64,000 nucleotides of DNA from an uncultured Clostridia bacterium (GCA_948678575.1 CAPPGO010000002.1:115697-179696), one strand, 5' to 3'. Shown: positions 45,548-56,051, numbered from the stretch's first letter. Translations and numbers: made by a program. Notes: generated from the sequence alone by a model not told the origin.

Positions 45548-46696
45548 ATGAAAAAATCAATTAAATCAATGTTAAAAAAGAATACATATATACATTTCTT
45601 TTTATATAAAATGTATTGGCCAATAAAAATGATAAAAAATCAAAAATTTTTTGAAAAATCTTTAAATATATCTAAGGAAAAATTATTAGAAAATAAAAAT
45701 AATAAAAAGATAATTTTTGTAGGTGTTCCTGTACATAATAATATGGGAGATCAAGCACAATATTATTGTATTATGCGATGGTTAAAAGAAAATTATGCAG
45801 ATTATAAAATAGTAGAATTTATTGATGGAGTAATTGCTAATAATTACAAAAATGCTATAAATATTATTAAAGAAAATATTAATGAGAATGATATTTTTGT
45901 TTTTCAAAGTGGATATAGAACAACTGATGTAGCAAATTTTGGTGGAGAGTATGCACATCAAAAAATTTTAAAAAACTTTAAAAATAATGTTTTAGTCTTT
46001 CCACAGACAGTTAATTTTAAAAATAAAAATGAAATTAAAAAGAGTGAAAATGCATATAGAGGTCATGAAAAATTTTTATTTCTTGCGAGGGATGAGATTT
46101 CTTTTGAAACAGCCAAAAAAATGTATGGTGAATCAAAAGTTTTGCTTTATCCAGATATTGTTACTAGTTTGATTGGAAATTTCGAGTTTGAAAGAAAAAA
46201 AGAGCGAGATGGTATTTTGTTTTGTTTAAGAAATGATGAAGAAAAACTATATACAGATGAAATGTATAATGACTTAATAAATGAATTGAAGGATTTAACA
46301 AATAATATTCAAACTACTGATACTAATTCAGATAAGAATTTTGCTTTTGATAGAAGTATTGCAGAGGAAGAGCTTAGAAAGAAAATTAATCAATTTGCTA
46401 AATTTAAAGTTATTGTAACAGATAGATACCATGGAACAATTTTTAGTTTAATTTCAAATACTCCTGTAATTGTTTTAAATTCAACAGATCACAAATTATC
46501 TTCTGGCGTAAAATGGTTTAAAGGTGTATATGATGATTATGTATTTTATGCAGATTCATTAGACAAAGTTCCCGAGCTAGTGAAAAAAATATATAATGAT
46601 AAATATGAATATAGTTTAAATCAATATTTTAATGAGAAATATTATAAAGTTTTAAATCAAAAGTTTATAGATATTATAGGAGATAAGAATGTTTAA
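45548..46696 (+). CDS. Polysaccharide pyruvyl transferase family protein
   Basis: 382 aa. GVPVHNNMGDQAQYYCIMRWL starts the family domain; FGGEYAHQKIL and VFPQT follow, and the C-terminal TDRYHGTIFSLI is the conserved Arg/His motif. It transfers a ketal-pyruvate from PEP to a sugar of the polymer, giving it negative charge. 26 bp after the polymerase; overlaps the next gene by 8 bp. Confidence 0.87.
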   Translation: MKKSIKSMLKKNTYIHFFLYKMYWPIKMIKNQKFFEKSLNISKEKLLENKNNKKIIFVGVPVHNNMGDQAQYYCIMRWLKENYADYKIVEFIDGVIANNYKNAINIIKENINENDIFVFQSGYRTTDVANFGGEYAHQKILKNFKNNVLVFPQTVNFKNKNEIKKSENAYRGHEKFLFLARDEISFETAKKMYGESKVLLYPDIVTSLIGNFEFERKKERDGILFCLRNDEEKLYTDEMYNDLINELKDLTNNIQTTDTNSDKNFAFDRSIAEEELRKKINQFAKFKVIVTDRYHGTIFSLISNTPVIVLNSTDHKLSSGVKWFKGVYDDYVFYADSLDKVPELVKKIYNDKYEYSLNQYFNEKYYKVLNQKFIDIIGDKNV

Positions 46697-47660
46697 AGAA
46701 AAAGTAAGAGAATTTTTAAAAATTCAATATTATAGAATGTTTGTATTTAGCGAATTTTGTAAAGAAAGTATATATTATTCTAAAAATTTTATGTTGTCTA
46801 GTGTAACTGAAAATAAATTAAATTATAGAATGCTTATGCTTATTCATAGTATAGAAAAAGGATTATGTAATAAAGATAATGCTAGACCATTTGCAAAAGC
46901 AAAGGTTCAAGAATTGATAAAACTTGTAGAATTATTTGAAACAAAAAATTGTAATAAAAATTTTGCATATAATTTAGCACTTTCAATATTAGAAGAATAT
47001 CATAAGTTTTATGAAAAAAATTCTTTTACAAGTGAAAAAGAATATAGCATAGTAGGTGAATTTATAGTTAATAGAAAATATACAAAGCTAAATTGTGGAA
47101 TGTTGGAATATAAACCTAATATAAAAAATGTAGATTATTTAGAATTAGTTCAATCAAGACATTCTGTTAGAAATTTTTCTAATGAAAAAGTTAGTTTAGA
47201 TGAAATTAAATATGCTATTAGTGCTGCAATTTCTTCTCCTAGTGCTTGTAATCGACAAATGATTAAAACATATTATTATCCTAATTCTACTAAAAAAAAT
47301 GAAATTATATCACAATATGCACAGGGATTAAGTGGATTTGATAAAGAAAATATTAATTATTGTATTATCACATATGATGAAAATTCTTTATGTATTCCAG
47401 GAGAAAAAAATCAAGGTATGCTCAATTCAGGTTTGTTTTCAATGAATTTTGTAAATGCGTTGCATAGCAAAAATATTGGTAGTTGTTTTATTCAATTTGG
47501 AAATAAAATGAATGAAGAGAAAAAGTTAAAAGAAAAATTAGAGATTAAAAACAATGAAAGAGTAGCAGTAATTATTGCTTTGGGAAAATATAGAGAAGTT
47601 AATTATGTTCCAATTAGTTGTAGAAAAGATGTTGAAGATATATTAGTAGTTGAGGAATAA
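46689..47660 (+). CDS. Nitroreductase-family protein of the polysaccharide cluster
   Basis: 323 aa. The N-terminal 150 residues are helical and unrecognised (RMLMLIHSIEKGLCNKDNARPF). The C-terminal half is nitroreductase-like (SRHSVRNFSNEKVSLDEIKYAI, SPSACNRQMIKTYY, NALHSKNIGSCFIQFG, VAVIIALGKYRE). FMN-binding positions look preserved. Such proteins recur in capsule clusters, possibly acting on sugars or pyruvyl groups, but the role is unproven. Confidence 0.8.
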   Translation: MFKEKVREFLKIQYYRMFVFSEFCKESIYYSKNFMLSSVTENKLNYRMLMLIHSIEKGLCNKDNARPFAKAKVQELIKLVELFETKNCNKNFAYNLALSILEEYHKFYEKNSFTSEKEYSIVGEFIVNRKYTKLNCGMLEYKPNIKNVDYLELVQSRHSVRNFSNEKVSLDEIKYAISAAISSPSACNRQMIKTYYYPNSTKKNEIISQYAQGLSGFDKENINYCIITYDENSLCIPGEKNQGMLNSGLFSMNFVNALHSKNIGSCFIQFGNKMNEEKKLKEKLEIKNNERVAVIIALGKYREVNYVPISCRKDVEDILVVEE

Positions 47661-47663
47661 TAC

Positions 47664-49055
47664 ATGAATGTAAAAAATAAGGAATTAATAAAGAATTCAG
47701 TTATTTTAATAGTAGGTAAATTTTGTACACAATTTATTACATTTTTATTACTACCATTATATACTTTTAAACTTTCAACTAGCGAATATGGAATAGTTGA
47801 TTTAATAACAACTTACGTAGCTTTATTAGTGCCTGTAATTACTTTTCAACTTGAAATGGCTATTTTTAGATTCTTAATTGATTTTAGAAATGATTCAGAA
47901 AAGAAAAAAGAATATATAACTAATTCGTATGTTTTTTTAAGCTTACTTACAGTTTTATTTTCGGTATTATATTATATAGTATTTCAACTCATAAATTATG
48001 AATATAGTCTGGAAATTTATTTTATGATATTAGTTACTATATATTCTAATATTTTATTGCAAACATGTAGAGGAATAGGAGAAAATATTTCCTACTCGAT
48101 AGCTTGTATTATTACTGGAATATCTACTTTAATGTTAAATCTAATTTTCTTATTGGGATTGGATTTAGGAATTAGAAGTGTTTTAATATCGGTTATAACA
48201 TCAAATTTAATGTGTGTATTGTTTTTGGTAATAAGGCTAAAATTATTCAAATACATTCAATTAAATAAATTAAATAAAAAAACATGTGTAGATTTAATAA
48301 AATATTCATTCCCATTAGTACCAAATGGATTAATTTGGTGGGTAATCAATACTTCTGATAGAACAATAATAACTTTATTATTAGGAAGTGCTGAAAATGG
48401 TTTATATTCAGTAAGTAATAAATTTTCTAATATTATAAACAGCTTATATAGTATTTTTAATATGTCTTGGACAGAAAGTATATCATTACATATTGATGAG
48501 AATGATACTTTTATAAGTGATACTTTCAATAGAATAGTGATTTTTATTTTTAGTATTGTTATTTTATTAATTAATTCTATGTTTATAATTTTTCCAATAC
48601 TAATTAGTGAAAATTATAGGGAAGCATATGATTATATTCCAATTTTAATTGTTTCATCAATTTTTAGTATGTTATCGGCTAATTTAAGTGCTGTTTATAT
48701 AGCTAAAAAGAAAACAAAAGAAATTGCAAAAACTACAATATTGTCAGGAATGTTAAATGTAGTTATTAATTTAATGTTCATAAAAAGAATAAAATTATAT
48801 GCTGCGGCAATTTCAACTTTATTATCATTCTTTATTGTATTTTTGATAAGATATAATGGAACAAAGAAAATGATATATTTTAAATTAAATTTAAAAACAT
48901 TTTTAATCTTTTCAATAATAACTATAATATCAATGTATGTATATAATATTAACAATACTATATTGAATATTATTATGTTATTAGTAAGTATTATAATAGT
49001 AATATATTATAATAAAGACATTATTCAAAAGATTTTAAATAAATTAAAAAGATAG
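47664..49055 (+). CDS. Polysaccharide flippase, Wzx/MATE-like
   Basis: 463 aa, 12-14 membrane helices. It starts NKELIKNSVILIVGKFCTQF and includes LLPLYTFKLSTSEYGIVDLI, typical of Wzx. It flips lipid-linked repeat units for the EpsG-like polymerase. Last gene of the cluster, 3 bp after the previous gene. Confidence 0.9.
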   Translation: MNVKNKELIKNSVILIVGKFCTQFITFLLLPLYTFKLSTSEYGIVDLITTYVALLVPVITFQLEMAIFRFLIDFRNDSEKKKEYITNSYVFLSLLTVLFSVLYYIVFQLINYEYSLEIYFMILVTIYSNILLQTCRGIGENISYSIACIITGISTLMLNLIFLLGLDLGIRSVLISVITSNLMCVLFLVIRLKLFKYIQLNKLNKKTCVDLIKYSFPLVPNGLIWWVINTSDRTIITLLLGSAENGLYSVSNKFSNIINSLYSIFNMSWTESISLHIDENDTFISDTFNRIVIFIFSIVILLINSMFIIFPILISENYREAYDYIPILIVSSIFSMLSANLSAVYIAKKKTKEIAKTTILSGMLNVVINLMFIKRIKLYAAAISTLLSFFIVFLIRYNGTKKMIYFKLNLKTFLIFSIITIISMYVYNINNTILNIIMLLVSIIIVIYYNKDIIQKILNKLKR

Positions 49056-49092
49056 AGATTAATTATAACTAGGGGCAAGGAAGGAAAATGTT

Positions 49093-49734
49093 ATGTTTTT
49101 TGAAAAAGCCCTTAGTTTTTTATTTCCGAAAAAATGTATTTTGTGTCAAAAATATGGTGAAGTAATTTGTGATAAATGTATAAAAAGAGTAGAAAAATAT
49201 GAAACTATAAAAGTAATAAAATGGAGAAATAAGAAATTAGATTATTTGATATATTTTTTTAAATATGAAAAAATAATAAGAAAATTAATTTTACAATATA
49301 AGTTTTTTGATAGACCAATAATTTCAGAAATGTTTTCAAAAATAATCTTAAAAAATAAAAAAATATGTGGAATTTTGAAATTTTATGATATAATAATTCC
49401 AGTTCCTATGCATAAAAATAAAAAACGTGCAAGAGGATATAATCAAACTGAACTATTTTCTAAACAGATAGCAGATAAATTGTGGATAACTTATAATGAA
49501 AATGTATTAATAAAAATAAAAGATAATACAAGACAAAGCTCTCTAAATTTAGAAGGTAGAACAACCAATGTAAAAAATGTATTTAAAATTATAGATGAAA
49601 ATACAGTTAAAGGCAAAAATATAATTTTAATAGATGATATATATACAACTGGTGTAACGCTTGAAGAATGTACAAAAGAACTAAAAAGAGCAGGTGCTAA
49701 AACTGTTCTTGGTTTAGTTATTGCAAAAGATTAG
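49093..49734 (+). CDS. comFC: ComF-family phosphoribosyltransferase-like protein
   Basis: 213 aa. The N-terminal zinc-finger pairs are CILCQKYGEVICDKC. The PRTase core has PVPMHKNKKRARGYNQTE, RQSSLNLEGR and the PRPP loop IILIDDIYTTGVTL. ComFC helps DNA uptake during natural transformation. No comFA/helicase neighbour is here, so a role outside competence is possible. Confidence 0.9.
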   Translation: MFFEKALSFLFPKKCILCQKYGEVICDKCIKRVEKYETIKVIKWRNKKLDYLIYFFKYEKIIRKLILQYKFFDRPIISEMFSKIILKNKKICGILKFYDIIIPVPMHKNKKRARGYNQTELFSKQIADKLWITYNENVLIKIKDNTRQSSLNLEGRTTNVKNVFKIIDENTVKGKNIILIDDIYTTGVTLEECTKELKRAGAKTVLGLVIAKD

Positions 49735-49747
49735 AAAGGATAAGTAA

Positions 49748-51862
49748 ATGGAAGAATTAGTTGAAAGTATTTTAGATTATGTTAGAGCAGATTACACAGA
49801 CTATGCTATTATGATAAATGGTGAATGGGGTAGTGGAAAAACTTATTTTTGGAATCATAAAGTAAGAAATAAAATAGAGTCATTACAATTAAATGGTAGA
49901 AAATATACTACAATTTATATGTCTTTGTATGGTATTTCTAATTTGGAAGATATAAGCAAAAAGATATTTATTGAAACTACACAACTTATGGATAAAAATT
50001 TGAAAAAATATATGGGAGCTCATGGTCAAACTAATATACCAGAATATGCAAAAACTGGTCTTGATATGGCTAACTTTTTCGGAGTTACACAAAATGGTGA
50101 TAAAATAGATTATGGAAATTTCTTTGCAACAGATGACAAAGTTTTGTGCTTTGATGACTTAGAGAGAGCTAATGTAGATGTTATAGATATTTTAGGATAT
50201 ATTAATAATTTCGTAGAGCATGACCATATAAAAACGATTATTATATGTAATGAAAAAGAGCTTTCTACAAAATTAAAAAGTTCAAATTTGGAAATGAAAA
50301 CTTTTATTGCAACATATTTACTAGACAAAGAAGGTAATTTATTAAAAGCAGATAAACCAATGGTTGAAAAGATTAGCGAAAAAATAGAATATGTTTTTGA
50401 TAAAGCTAATGATTATGAAAGAATTAAAGAAAAATTAATTGGTGAAACTTTTGAATATGCACCTAAATTCAACTATATTATTAATGGTTTGCTTATGAGA
50501 TATGAAAACAATCCAGATTTAATTAGATTTTTAAGAGAGCATACTAATTTAATTACTAGTACATTCATAAAAAGTGGAACAAGAAATTTAAGAATTTTAA
50601 AACATGCTTTGAATGACTTTAAAAAAGTATTTGAAACAGTAAATCGTTGTTATCCAAATACTAATTTAAGAGTTTTACAAACAATGCTTATATTTACAAT
50701 AGCTGTTTCTTTTGAAATTAAAGCAGGTAAAATTACTAAGGATAAATTTATAAATATTAATAGTAATGAAGAGTATAAGGCTATACTTGTTTCTTCAAGA
50801 GTTTTAATGGATAATAGACAGTTTTATATTAAAGAATTCGATAATAACTATTATTTCAATTTTAAATCAGATTATAGATTCTTTAAATTTATTGAAATAT
50901 ATGTGCGTACTAGAATTTTTGATATGAAAGCTTTTAAAAATGATATGGAAGTTATTATAAATACAATAGATACAGAAAAACTACCAGGTCATAAAAGATT
51001 GCTTACAGAAGAATATTGGAAAATTTCTGATGATCAATTTCCAGGAATTATAGAAGAAGTTTTGGAAGATATTAGAAATGCTAGACTTCAACTTATAGAT
51101 TTAGTAAAATTATTTGCATATTTCAGTTATTTTAGTAGACGTGGATTAATTGATTATGATATGAAATTTATAAAATCTATTTTCTTAGAAGGTATGGCAG
51201 ATGCAGCAAAGAAATCTGTATTTTGTGATAATATTGACGAACAATTGTCACGAATTGGTATTGATGTTGGAGAGGATATGGAAGAAGTTTTAGAACATTT
51301 CCATGAGCTTAATAGAAAATTGGAAGACAAGATGTATCGTGAAAAGGCAGATAGCATTTTCAGATGTATACCAATGAAAATGGAATTGTTTTATGATAAA
51401 TTTGCAAGTGAATGTATGGATAAACCAATATTAAATCATTATGATCCATATCAAATGTTCCAAAGAATTACATGTGCAAGTAACGAAGACATTGTTTTAA
51501 TTAAAGAAATGCTTATTGATAGAGCAATAAAACATAAAGACGAACTTAAAGAAGAAGCTAAATTTATATTCAAATTAAAAAGAGTTTTAGATGATTATTG
51601 CAAAGGAAAAGATATAAATATAAAGATTGTTATGCTTAAAGAGTTTGCAAAAGATTTAGACGAAATTATTAATTTATATGATGATGTTGATTTTTCAGTT
51701 GAAGAAACACCAATGGAAAATGAATTAGTTGAAGATACATCAGAATTATCAGATGAAGAAATTCTTGCTAGAATGTATGCAGAAGAGGAAGCAGATAAAG
51801 AAGATGATGAATATACAGAAGAGGTAGATATAGATATAGGAATTTTGGAGGATGATGATTAA
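49748..51862 (+). CDS. KAP-family P-loop NTPase
   Basis: 704 aa. Walker A GEWGSGKTYFW (about residues 26-36) and Walker B KVLCFDDLERA (about 131-141) fit KAP NTPases. A sensor-like IIICNEKEL and a long helical C-terminal region follow, with a strongly acidic tail (about 640-704). Most KAP proteins with helical inserts are membrane-associated, but no strong membrane helix is seen here. Some KAP ATPases act in phage defence or signalling. Function unknown. Directly upstream of, and one base from, the Gtr-like gene. Confidence 0.75.
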   Translation: MEELVESILDYVRADYTDYAIMINGEWGSGKTYFWNHKVRNKIESLQLNGRKYTTIYMSLYGISNLEDISKKIFIETTQLMDKNLKKYMGAHGQTNIPEYAKTGLDMANFFGVTQNGDKIDYGNFFATDDKVLCFDDLERANVDVIDILGYINNFVEHDHIKTIIICNEKELSTKLKSSNLEMKTFIATYLLDKEGNLLKADKPMVEKISEKIEYVFDKANDYERIKEKLIGETFEYAPKFNYIINGLLMRYENNPDLIRFLREHTNLITSTFIKSGTRNLRILKHALNDFKKVFETVNRCYPNTNLRVLQTMLIFTIAVSFEIKAGKITKDKFININSNEEYKAILVSSRVLMDNRQFYIKEFDNNYYFNFKSDYRFFKFIEIYVRTRIFDMKAFKNDMEVIINTIDTEKLPGHKRLLTEEYWKISDDQFPGIIEEVLEDIRNARLQLIDLVKLFAYFSYFSRRGLIDYDMKFIKSIFLEGMADAAKKSVFCDNIDEQLSRIGIDVGEDMEEVLEHFHELNRKLEDKMYREKADSIFRCIPMKMELFYDKFASECMDKPILNHYDPYQMFQRITCASNEDIVLIKEMLIDRAIKHKDELKEEAKFIFKLKRVLDDYCKGKDINIKIVMLKEFAKDLDEIINLYDDVDFSVEETPMENELVEDTSELSDEEILARMYAEEEADKEDDEYTEEVDIDIGILEDDD

Positions 51863-51863
51863 A

Positions 51864-53489
51864 ATGGAGAATATAATCAAAAAAATAAAAGATTTTAGAA
51901 TCAAATCACCAGAAGAAGCCTTAAAAGGCTTCGGAGAGTGGTTCGATTCTAATAAAAAAATGACTATTACAATTGCTTTGATAGTAGGTTTAATTACTCA
52001 TATTGTTCTATTATCAGTTATGATAGTTAGTCCAGATGGATTATGGAATTATATTACATATTCAGCAGGACAAGTAGAAACTGAATCTGGTAGATGGATG
52101 ATTAATATAATAGATACATTAAGAAAAAATCTAGCGATTCCTACTATTACAACAATTATAAGTATTGTTATAACAGCAATAACCTCAGTGTTTATAGTAG
52201 ATTTGTTGAAATTAAAATCAAAAATATCTTGTGCTATAACAGCAATATTTTTGGAAGTTTCACCATGTTTAACAATGACATTGTTATATTCATATACAGC
52301 AGATGCTTATTGTTATGCATTTCTTTTTGGAACACTTGCAGTATGGTGCATATATAGAGAAAAACATAAAGTGCTAGGTGCTTGTTTTGGCAGTATATTT
52401 ACAATGCTTACACTTGCTTTATACCAAAGTTATATAGGAGTAATAATTGGTCTTTGCATAATAAGACCAATAGTAGAAGTATTTAATAATAAAGATTACA
52501 AAAAATTATTTATAGATATTGGAATAAGTATATTATCGGTAATAGTAGGTTTAGGATTATATTGGGTAACAGAACAGATTGCTTTAAGTATTTATGGAAC
52601 CAAACTTAGCTCTTATGGTGGTGCAAGTGATGTTAGCTTAATGAATACTTTGGAAAATTTACCACAATCAATACTTAAAATATATGGATATTTTATTAAT
52701 TTCTTTATTGGTGGAGATATTGTAAATAATCCTTGTATGTCTAGAAATATTTTTTATAAAATTTTATATCTTGTAGTTGGAATAGCTGGAATTTTTGTAT
52801 TGACATTTAGAAAAGTAGATGACAAAAAGAAAAAAATAATTGATGCAATTTTAATTTGTGCTATGACAGTAGTTTTACCAATAGGTTTGAATTTTGTAAT
52901 ATTAATAGCACCAGAAACAATTTGTTATCCTTTAAATACAGCTGGTCTTATTCTAATGATACCATTCATGATGGTGGTTTTAGAGAATTTTGAATTAAAT
53001 AAAGGTGCAATCTTCAAATGGATTAGCATTGTATTATTATTTATAATTGCAGTAACATATTTCTTAGCAGCAAATGCTACTTATACAGGCGTAAGAATGA
53101 AATATAATCAAGCATATTCTATTGCACTTAGAATGGTAGATAGAATAGAAAATTGTGAAGGATATACGCCAGATAAACAATGGCTAATTTGTGGAATTGT
53201 TGACGAAACTAACACGCAACCTGTATCAGATTTATATTATTTGACTTTGGGTGGTTTTGCAAATGGACCAATTTTTCATGGAAATTATTGGGGAATGACA
53301 GAAACTTGGAGAAAATTTATGCAAGTATATTTAGGAATTCAACCAAATTTCTGCTCAGTAGAAGATTATTTTAAAGTATGTGGAACTCAATATTTTAAAG
53401 ATATGCCAATATTCCCAGCACAAGGTTCAGTTGCAGAAATAGATGGAATAATGGTAGTAAAAATGACTAATAATGTTCCAATGAATTAA
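51864..53489 (+). CDS. Gtr-like membrane glucosyltransferase
   Basis: About 541 aa with 10-12 membrane helices. An acidic loop after helix 1 (VSPDGLWNYITYSAGQVETESGRWM) and LYSYTADAYCYAFLFG, ALYQSYIGV match GtrII-like proteins, which move glucose from undecaprenyl phosphate to a surface polymer. The start is uncertain: ATG 51864 lies 12 bp after GGAGG; ATG 51855 or 51852 would overlap the KAP gene. Probably co-transcribed with the KAP gene. Confidence 0.78.
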   Translation: MENIIKKIKDFRIKSPEEALKGFGEWFDSNKKMTITIALIVGLITHIVLLSVMIVSPDGLWNYITYSAGQVETESGRWMINIIDTLRKNLAIPTITTIISIVITAITSVFIVDLLKLKSKISCAITAIFLEVSPCLTMTLLYSYTADAYCYAFLFGTLAVWCIYREKHKVLGACFGSIFTMLTLALYQSYIGVIIGLCIIRPIVEVFNNKDYKKLFIDIGISILSVIVGLGLYWVTEQIALSIYGTKLSSYGGASDVSLMNTLENLPQSILKIYGYFINFFIGGDIVNNPCMSRNIFYKILYLVVGIAGIFVLTFRKVDDKKKKIIDAILICAMTVVLPIGLNFVILIAPETICYPLNTAGLILMIPFMMVVLENFELNKGAIFKWISIVLLFIIAVTYFLAANATYTGVRMKYNQAYSIALRMVDRIENCEGYTPDKQWLICGIVDETNTQPVSDLYYLTLGGFANGPIFHGNYWGMTETWRKFMQVYLGIQPNFCSVEDYFKVCGTQYFKDMPIFPAQGSVAEIDGIMVVKMTNNVPMN

Positions 53490-53552
53490 GAATTTATGTG
53501 CAAGTTTAGCGACAGATTAAGATTTGAAGAAAAATATATCACTATCATAAAA

Positions 53553-53592
53553 AAAGATACTAATTTATTAAAACTAGTATCTTTATTTTTTT
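53553..53592. terminator. Bidirectional terminator
   Basis: A 10-bp stem (53553-53562 with 53575-53584) with A-run and T-run flanks between convergent genes. Confidence 0.8.
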
Positions 53593-53595
53593 ATA

Positions 53596-54150
53596 TTAAA
53601 TTTCTAAATGATTTCCAAGAAAACCAGCAGCAGATTGTGCAACCTTATTGTCTGATTCATCCATTTGTTTAGTAGGTTCTTTTGCCATTAATATAACGCT
53701 TCCAATAACATCTCCGTCTGAGATTATAGGGTAGATAACTTGTGAATTATAAATTCTTTCTCTACCTTCATTTTGTGTTACAGGAATTGCTATTTCATTA
53801 TTTTCTTTACTTTTAAATATTTCTTTATTTTCCATAACTTCTTCAAGTTCTTTGCTTAAAGTTTTCTCTAAAAAATCCTTTTTTGAACCACCAGAAACAG
53901 CGATAACAGTATCTGTATCAGTAATACAAGCAATATGACCAGTTGTTTTTGCAATTGTTTCAGCATAACTTGAAGCAAATTCTGTAAGTTCTCCAATTGG
54001 AGAATATTTCTTTAAAATGATTTCTCCTTCTTTATCAGTAAATATTTCCAAAGGTGCACCTTCCTTAATTCGTAAAACTTTTCGTATTTCTTTTGGAATT
54101 ACAACCCTACCTAAATCATCTATTCTTCTTACAACACCAGTTGATTTCAA
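53596..54150 (-). CDS. spoVT: Stage V sporulation protein T (AbrB plus GAF)
   Basis: 184 aa, the normal SpoVT length. The N-terminal AbrB swapped-hairpin domain reads MKSTGVVRRIDDLGRVVIPK EIR; the C-terminal GAF domain covers about 55-184. SpoVT tunes sigma-G-dependent genes in the forespore. Its presence suggests a sporulating lineage or ancestor. AAAGGAGG precedes the minus-strand ATG. Divergent from alaS. Confidence 0.94.
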   Translation of the reverse strand: MKSTGVVRRIDDLGRVVIPKEIRKVLRIKEGAPLEIFTDKEGEIILKKYSPIGELTEFASSYAETIAKTTGHIACITDTDTVIAVSGGSKKDFLEKTLSKELEEVMENKEIFKSKENNEIAIPVTQNEGRERIYNSQVIYPIISDGDVIGSVILMAKEPTKQMDESDNKVAQSAAGFLGNHLEI

Positions 54151-54231
54151 TTTATGTTCCTCCTTTAAATTTACATATTTTCGTATTTATATTCTTATTA
54201 TGACAATTTAGGAAAAAATTATGCGTAAAAC

Positions 54232-54260
54232 TTGAAATATTATGTAAAATATAATATAAT
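54232..54260 (+). promoter_or_regulatory. Promoter of alaS
   Basis: TTGAAA at 54232-54237, 17-bp spacer, TATAAT at 54255-54260. No T-box is present upstream, unlike aspS and valS. Confidence 0.8.
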
Positions 54261-54297
54261 TTAAAAGTCAAAAATTATGTGAGGGAGAATTTTTTTA

Positions 54298-56049
54298 ATG
54301 AAAGCAATTGAAATTAGAAATAAATATTTAAAATTTTTTGAAAATCATGGACATAAAGTTATTCCGTCAGCACCAGTAATTCCAGAAAATGATCCATCTG
54401 TTTTATTTACTACTGCTGGAATGCAACCATTAGTGCCATATCTTTTAGGCGAAAAACACCCAGCTGGAACAAGACTTACAGATTTTCAAAAATGTGTTAG
54501 AACAAATGATATTGATGAAGTTGGAGACAATCGTCATTTAACATATTTTGAAATGCTTGGAAATTGGTCTTTGGGAGATTATTTTAAAGAAGAATCAATA
54601 GCAATGAGTTATGAATTTTTAACAAAAGAGCTACAAATACCAAATGAAAAATTATCTGTAACATGTTTTGCAGGAGACGAAGACTGTGATAGAGACAATG
54701 TTGCTTTTGAAGCATGGAAAAAAGCAGGAATACCAGAAGAAAGAATATATTTCTTTGGAAAAGATGATAATTGGTGGATAGCAGGAGAAGAAGGACCTTG
54801 TGGACCGGATACAGAAATGTTTTATGATACAGGAAAAGAGAAATGTTCTCCTGAATGTAATCCATCTTGTGGTTGTGGTAAATATGTAGAAATTTGGAAC
54901 AATGTATTCATGGAATTTTACAAAGATAAAAATGGATATTCTAAATTAAAACAACAAAATGTTGATACTGGTCTTGGATTAGAAAGAATGGCAATGCTTT
55001 TACAAGGTAAAAAAACACCTTTTGAAATTGAACTTTTTGCTCCTGTAATGGAAAAATTAGTGAATCTTCAAAAAGTAGATTTAATTCAAAGTAGAAGAAT
55101 TGTTGCTGAACATTTGCGTTCAAGTATGATGATTATTGAAGATGGTGGAAGACCAAGTAATGTAGATAGAGGTTATATACTTCGTAGATTACTTCGTAGA
55201 ATGACAAGACATTTAAATAAATTAGAAATAGATTTGAGTGTATTACCAGAAATTATAGATGTTTCTATTGATAGTTTGAAAGAATTATATCCAGAATTAG
55301 ATGCTAATAGAGATATTATAAAAACAGTTATAATAGAAGAAAAAGATAAATTTGTTAAAACTCTTCAAAATGGTGAAAAAGAGTTTGAAAAAGTAGCTAA
55401 TAGAGCAAAAAATGCTGGAAAGAAAGTTATTGAAACAGAAGCAGTATTTAATTTATATGAAACTTATGGATTCCCACCAGAGATGACAGAAGAACTTGCA
55501 AAAGAACAAGGTTTGGAAGTTGATATGTCAGATTATCAAAGATTATTTGCAGAACATCAAGCAAAATCTAGAATGGGAAGTGAACAAAAATTTAAAGGTG
55601 GACTTGCTTCAACTGGTGAAGTTGAAACAAAATATCATACAGCAACACATCTTTTAAATGCAGCATTAAAGGTAGTATTAGGAGAACATGTTCATCAAAA
55701 AGGAAGTAACATAACAGCAGATAGAATGAGATTCGATTTTTCACATGGTGCTAAAATGACTGATGAAGAAAAACAAAAAACAGAAGATTTGGTAAACGAA
55801 TATATTAGTCAAAACATACCAGTTGAAAAATTAGAAATGAAAAAAGAAGAAGCAATTGAACTTGGAGCTGAGGCTATGTTTTTAGACAAGTATGGAGATA
55901 TAGTTACAGTCTATAAAATTGGAGATGTTTCTTTGGAATTGTGTGGAGGACCTCATGTAAAATCTACTGGTGAATTAGGTCATTTTAAAATTAAGAAAGA
56001 AGAAGCATCATCTGCCGGAGTTAGAAGAATTAAAGCTATATTAGAATAA
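54298..56049 (+). CDS. alaS: Alanyl-tRNA synthetase, minimal form without C-Ala domain
   Basis: 583 aa against about 870 in most bacteria. The class II catalytic core is present (FFENHGHKVIPSAPVIP, TYFEMLGNWSLGDYFK, LGLERMAMLLQG), as are the tRNA-recognition domain and the editing domain with HTATHLL and CGGPH zinc-site residues. The protein ends just after the editing domain (GVRRIKAILE), so the coiled-coil oligomerisation and C-Ala domains are absent. No second fragment follows. Compact AlaRS is known in some reduced or deep lineages. GGGAGAA precedes the ATG. Confidence 0.9.
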   Translation: MKAIEIRNKYLKFFENHGHKVIPSAPVIPENDPSVLFTTAGMQPLVPYLLGEKHPAGTRLTDFQKCVRTNDIDEVGDNRHLTYFEMLGNWSLGDYFKEESIAMSYEFLTKELQIPNEKLSVTCFAGDEDCDRDNVAFEAWKKAGIPEERIYFFGKDDNWWIAGEEGPCGPDTEMFYDTGKEKCSPECNPSCGCGKYVEIWNNVFMEFYKDKNGYSKLKQQNVDTGLGLERMAMLLQGKKTPFEIELFAPVMEKLVNLQKVDLIQSRRIVAEHLRSSMMIIEDGGRPSNVDRGYILRRLLRRMTRHLNKLEIDLSVLPEIIDVSIDSLKELYPELDANRDIIKTVIIEEKDKFVKTLQNGEKEFEKVANRAKNAGKKVIETEAVFNLYETYGFPPEMTEELAKEQGLEVDMSDYQRLFAEHQAKSRMGSEQKFKGGLASTGEVETKYHTATHLLNAALKVVLGEHVHQKGSNITADRMRFDFSHGAKMTDEEKQKTEDLVNEYISQNIPVEKLEMKKEEAIELGAEAMFLDKYGDIVTVYKIGDVSLELCGGPHVKSTGELGHFKIKKEEASSAGVRRIKAILE

Positions 56050-56051
56050 AT

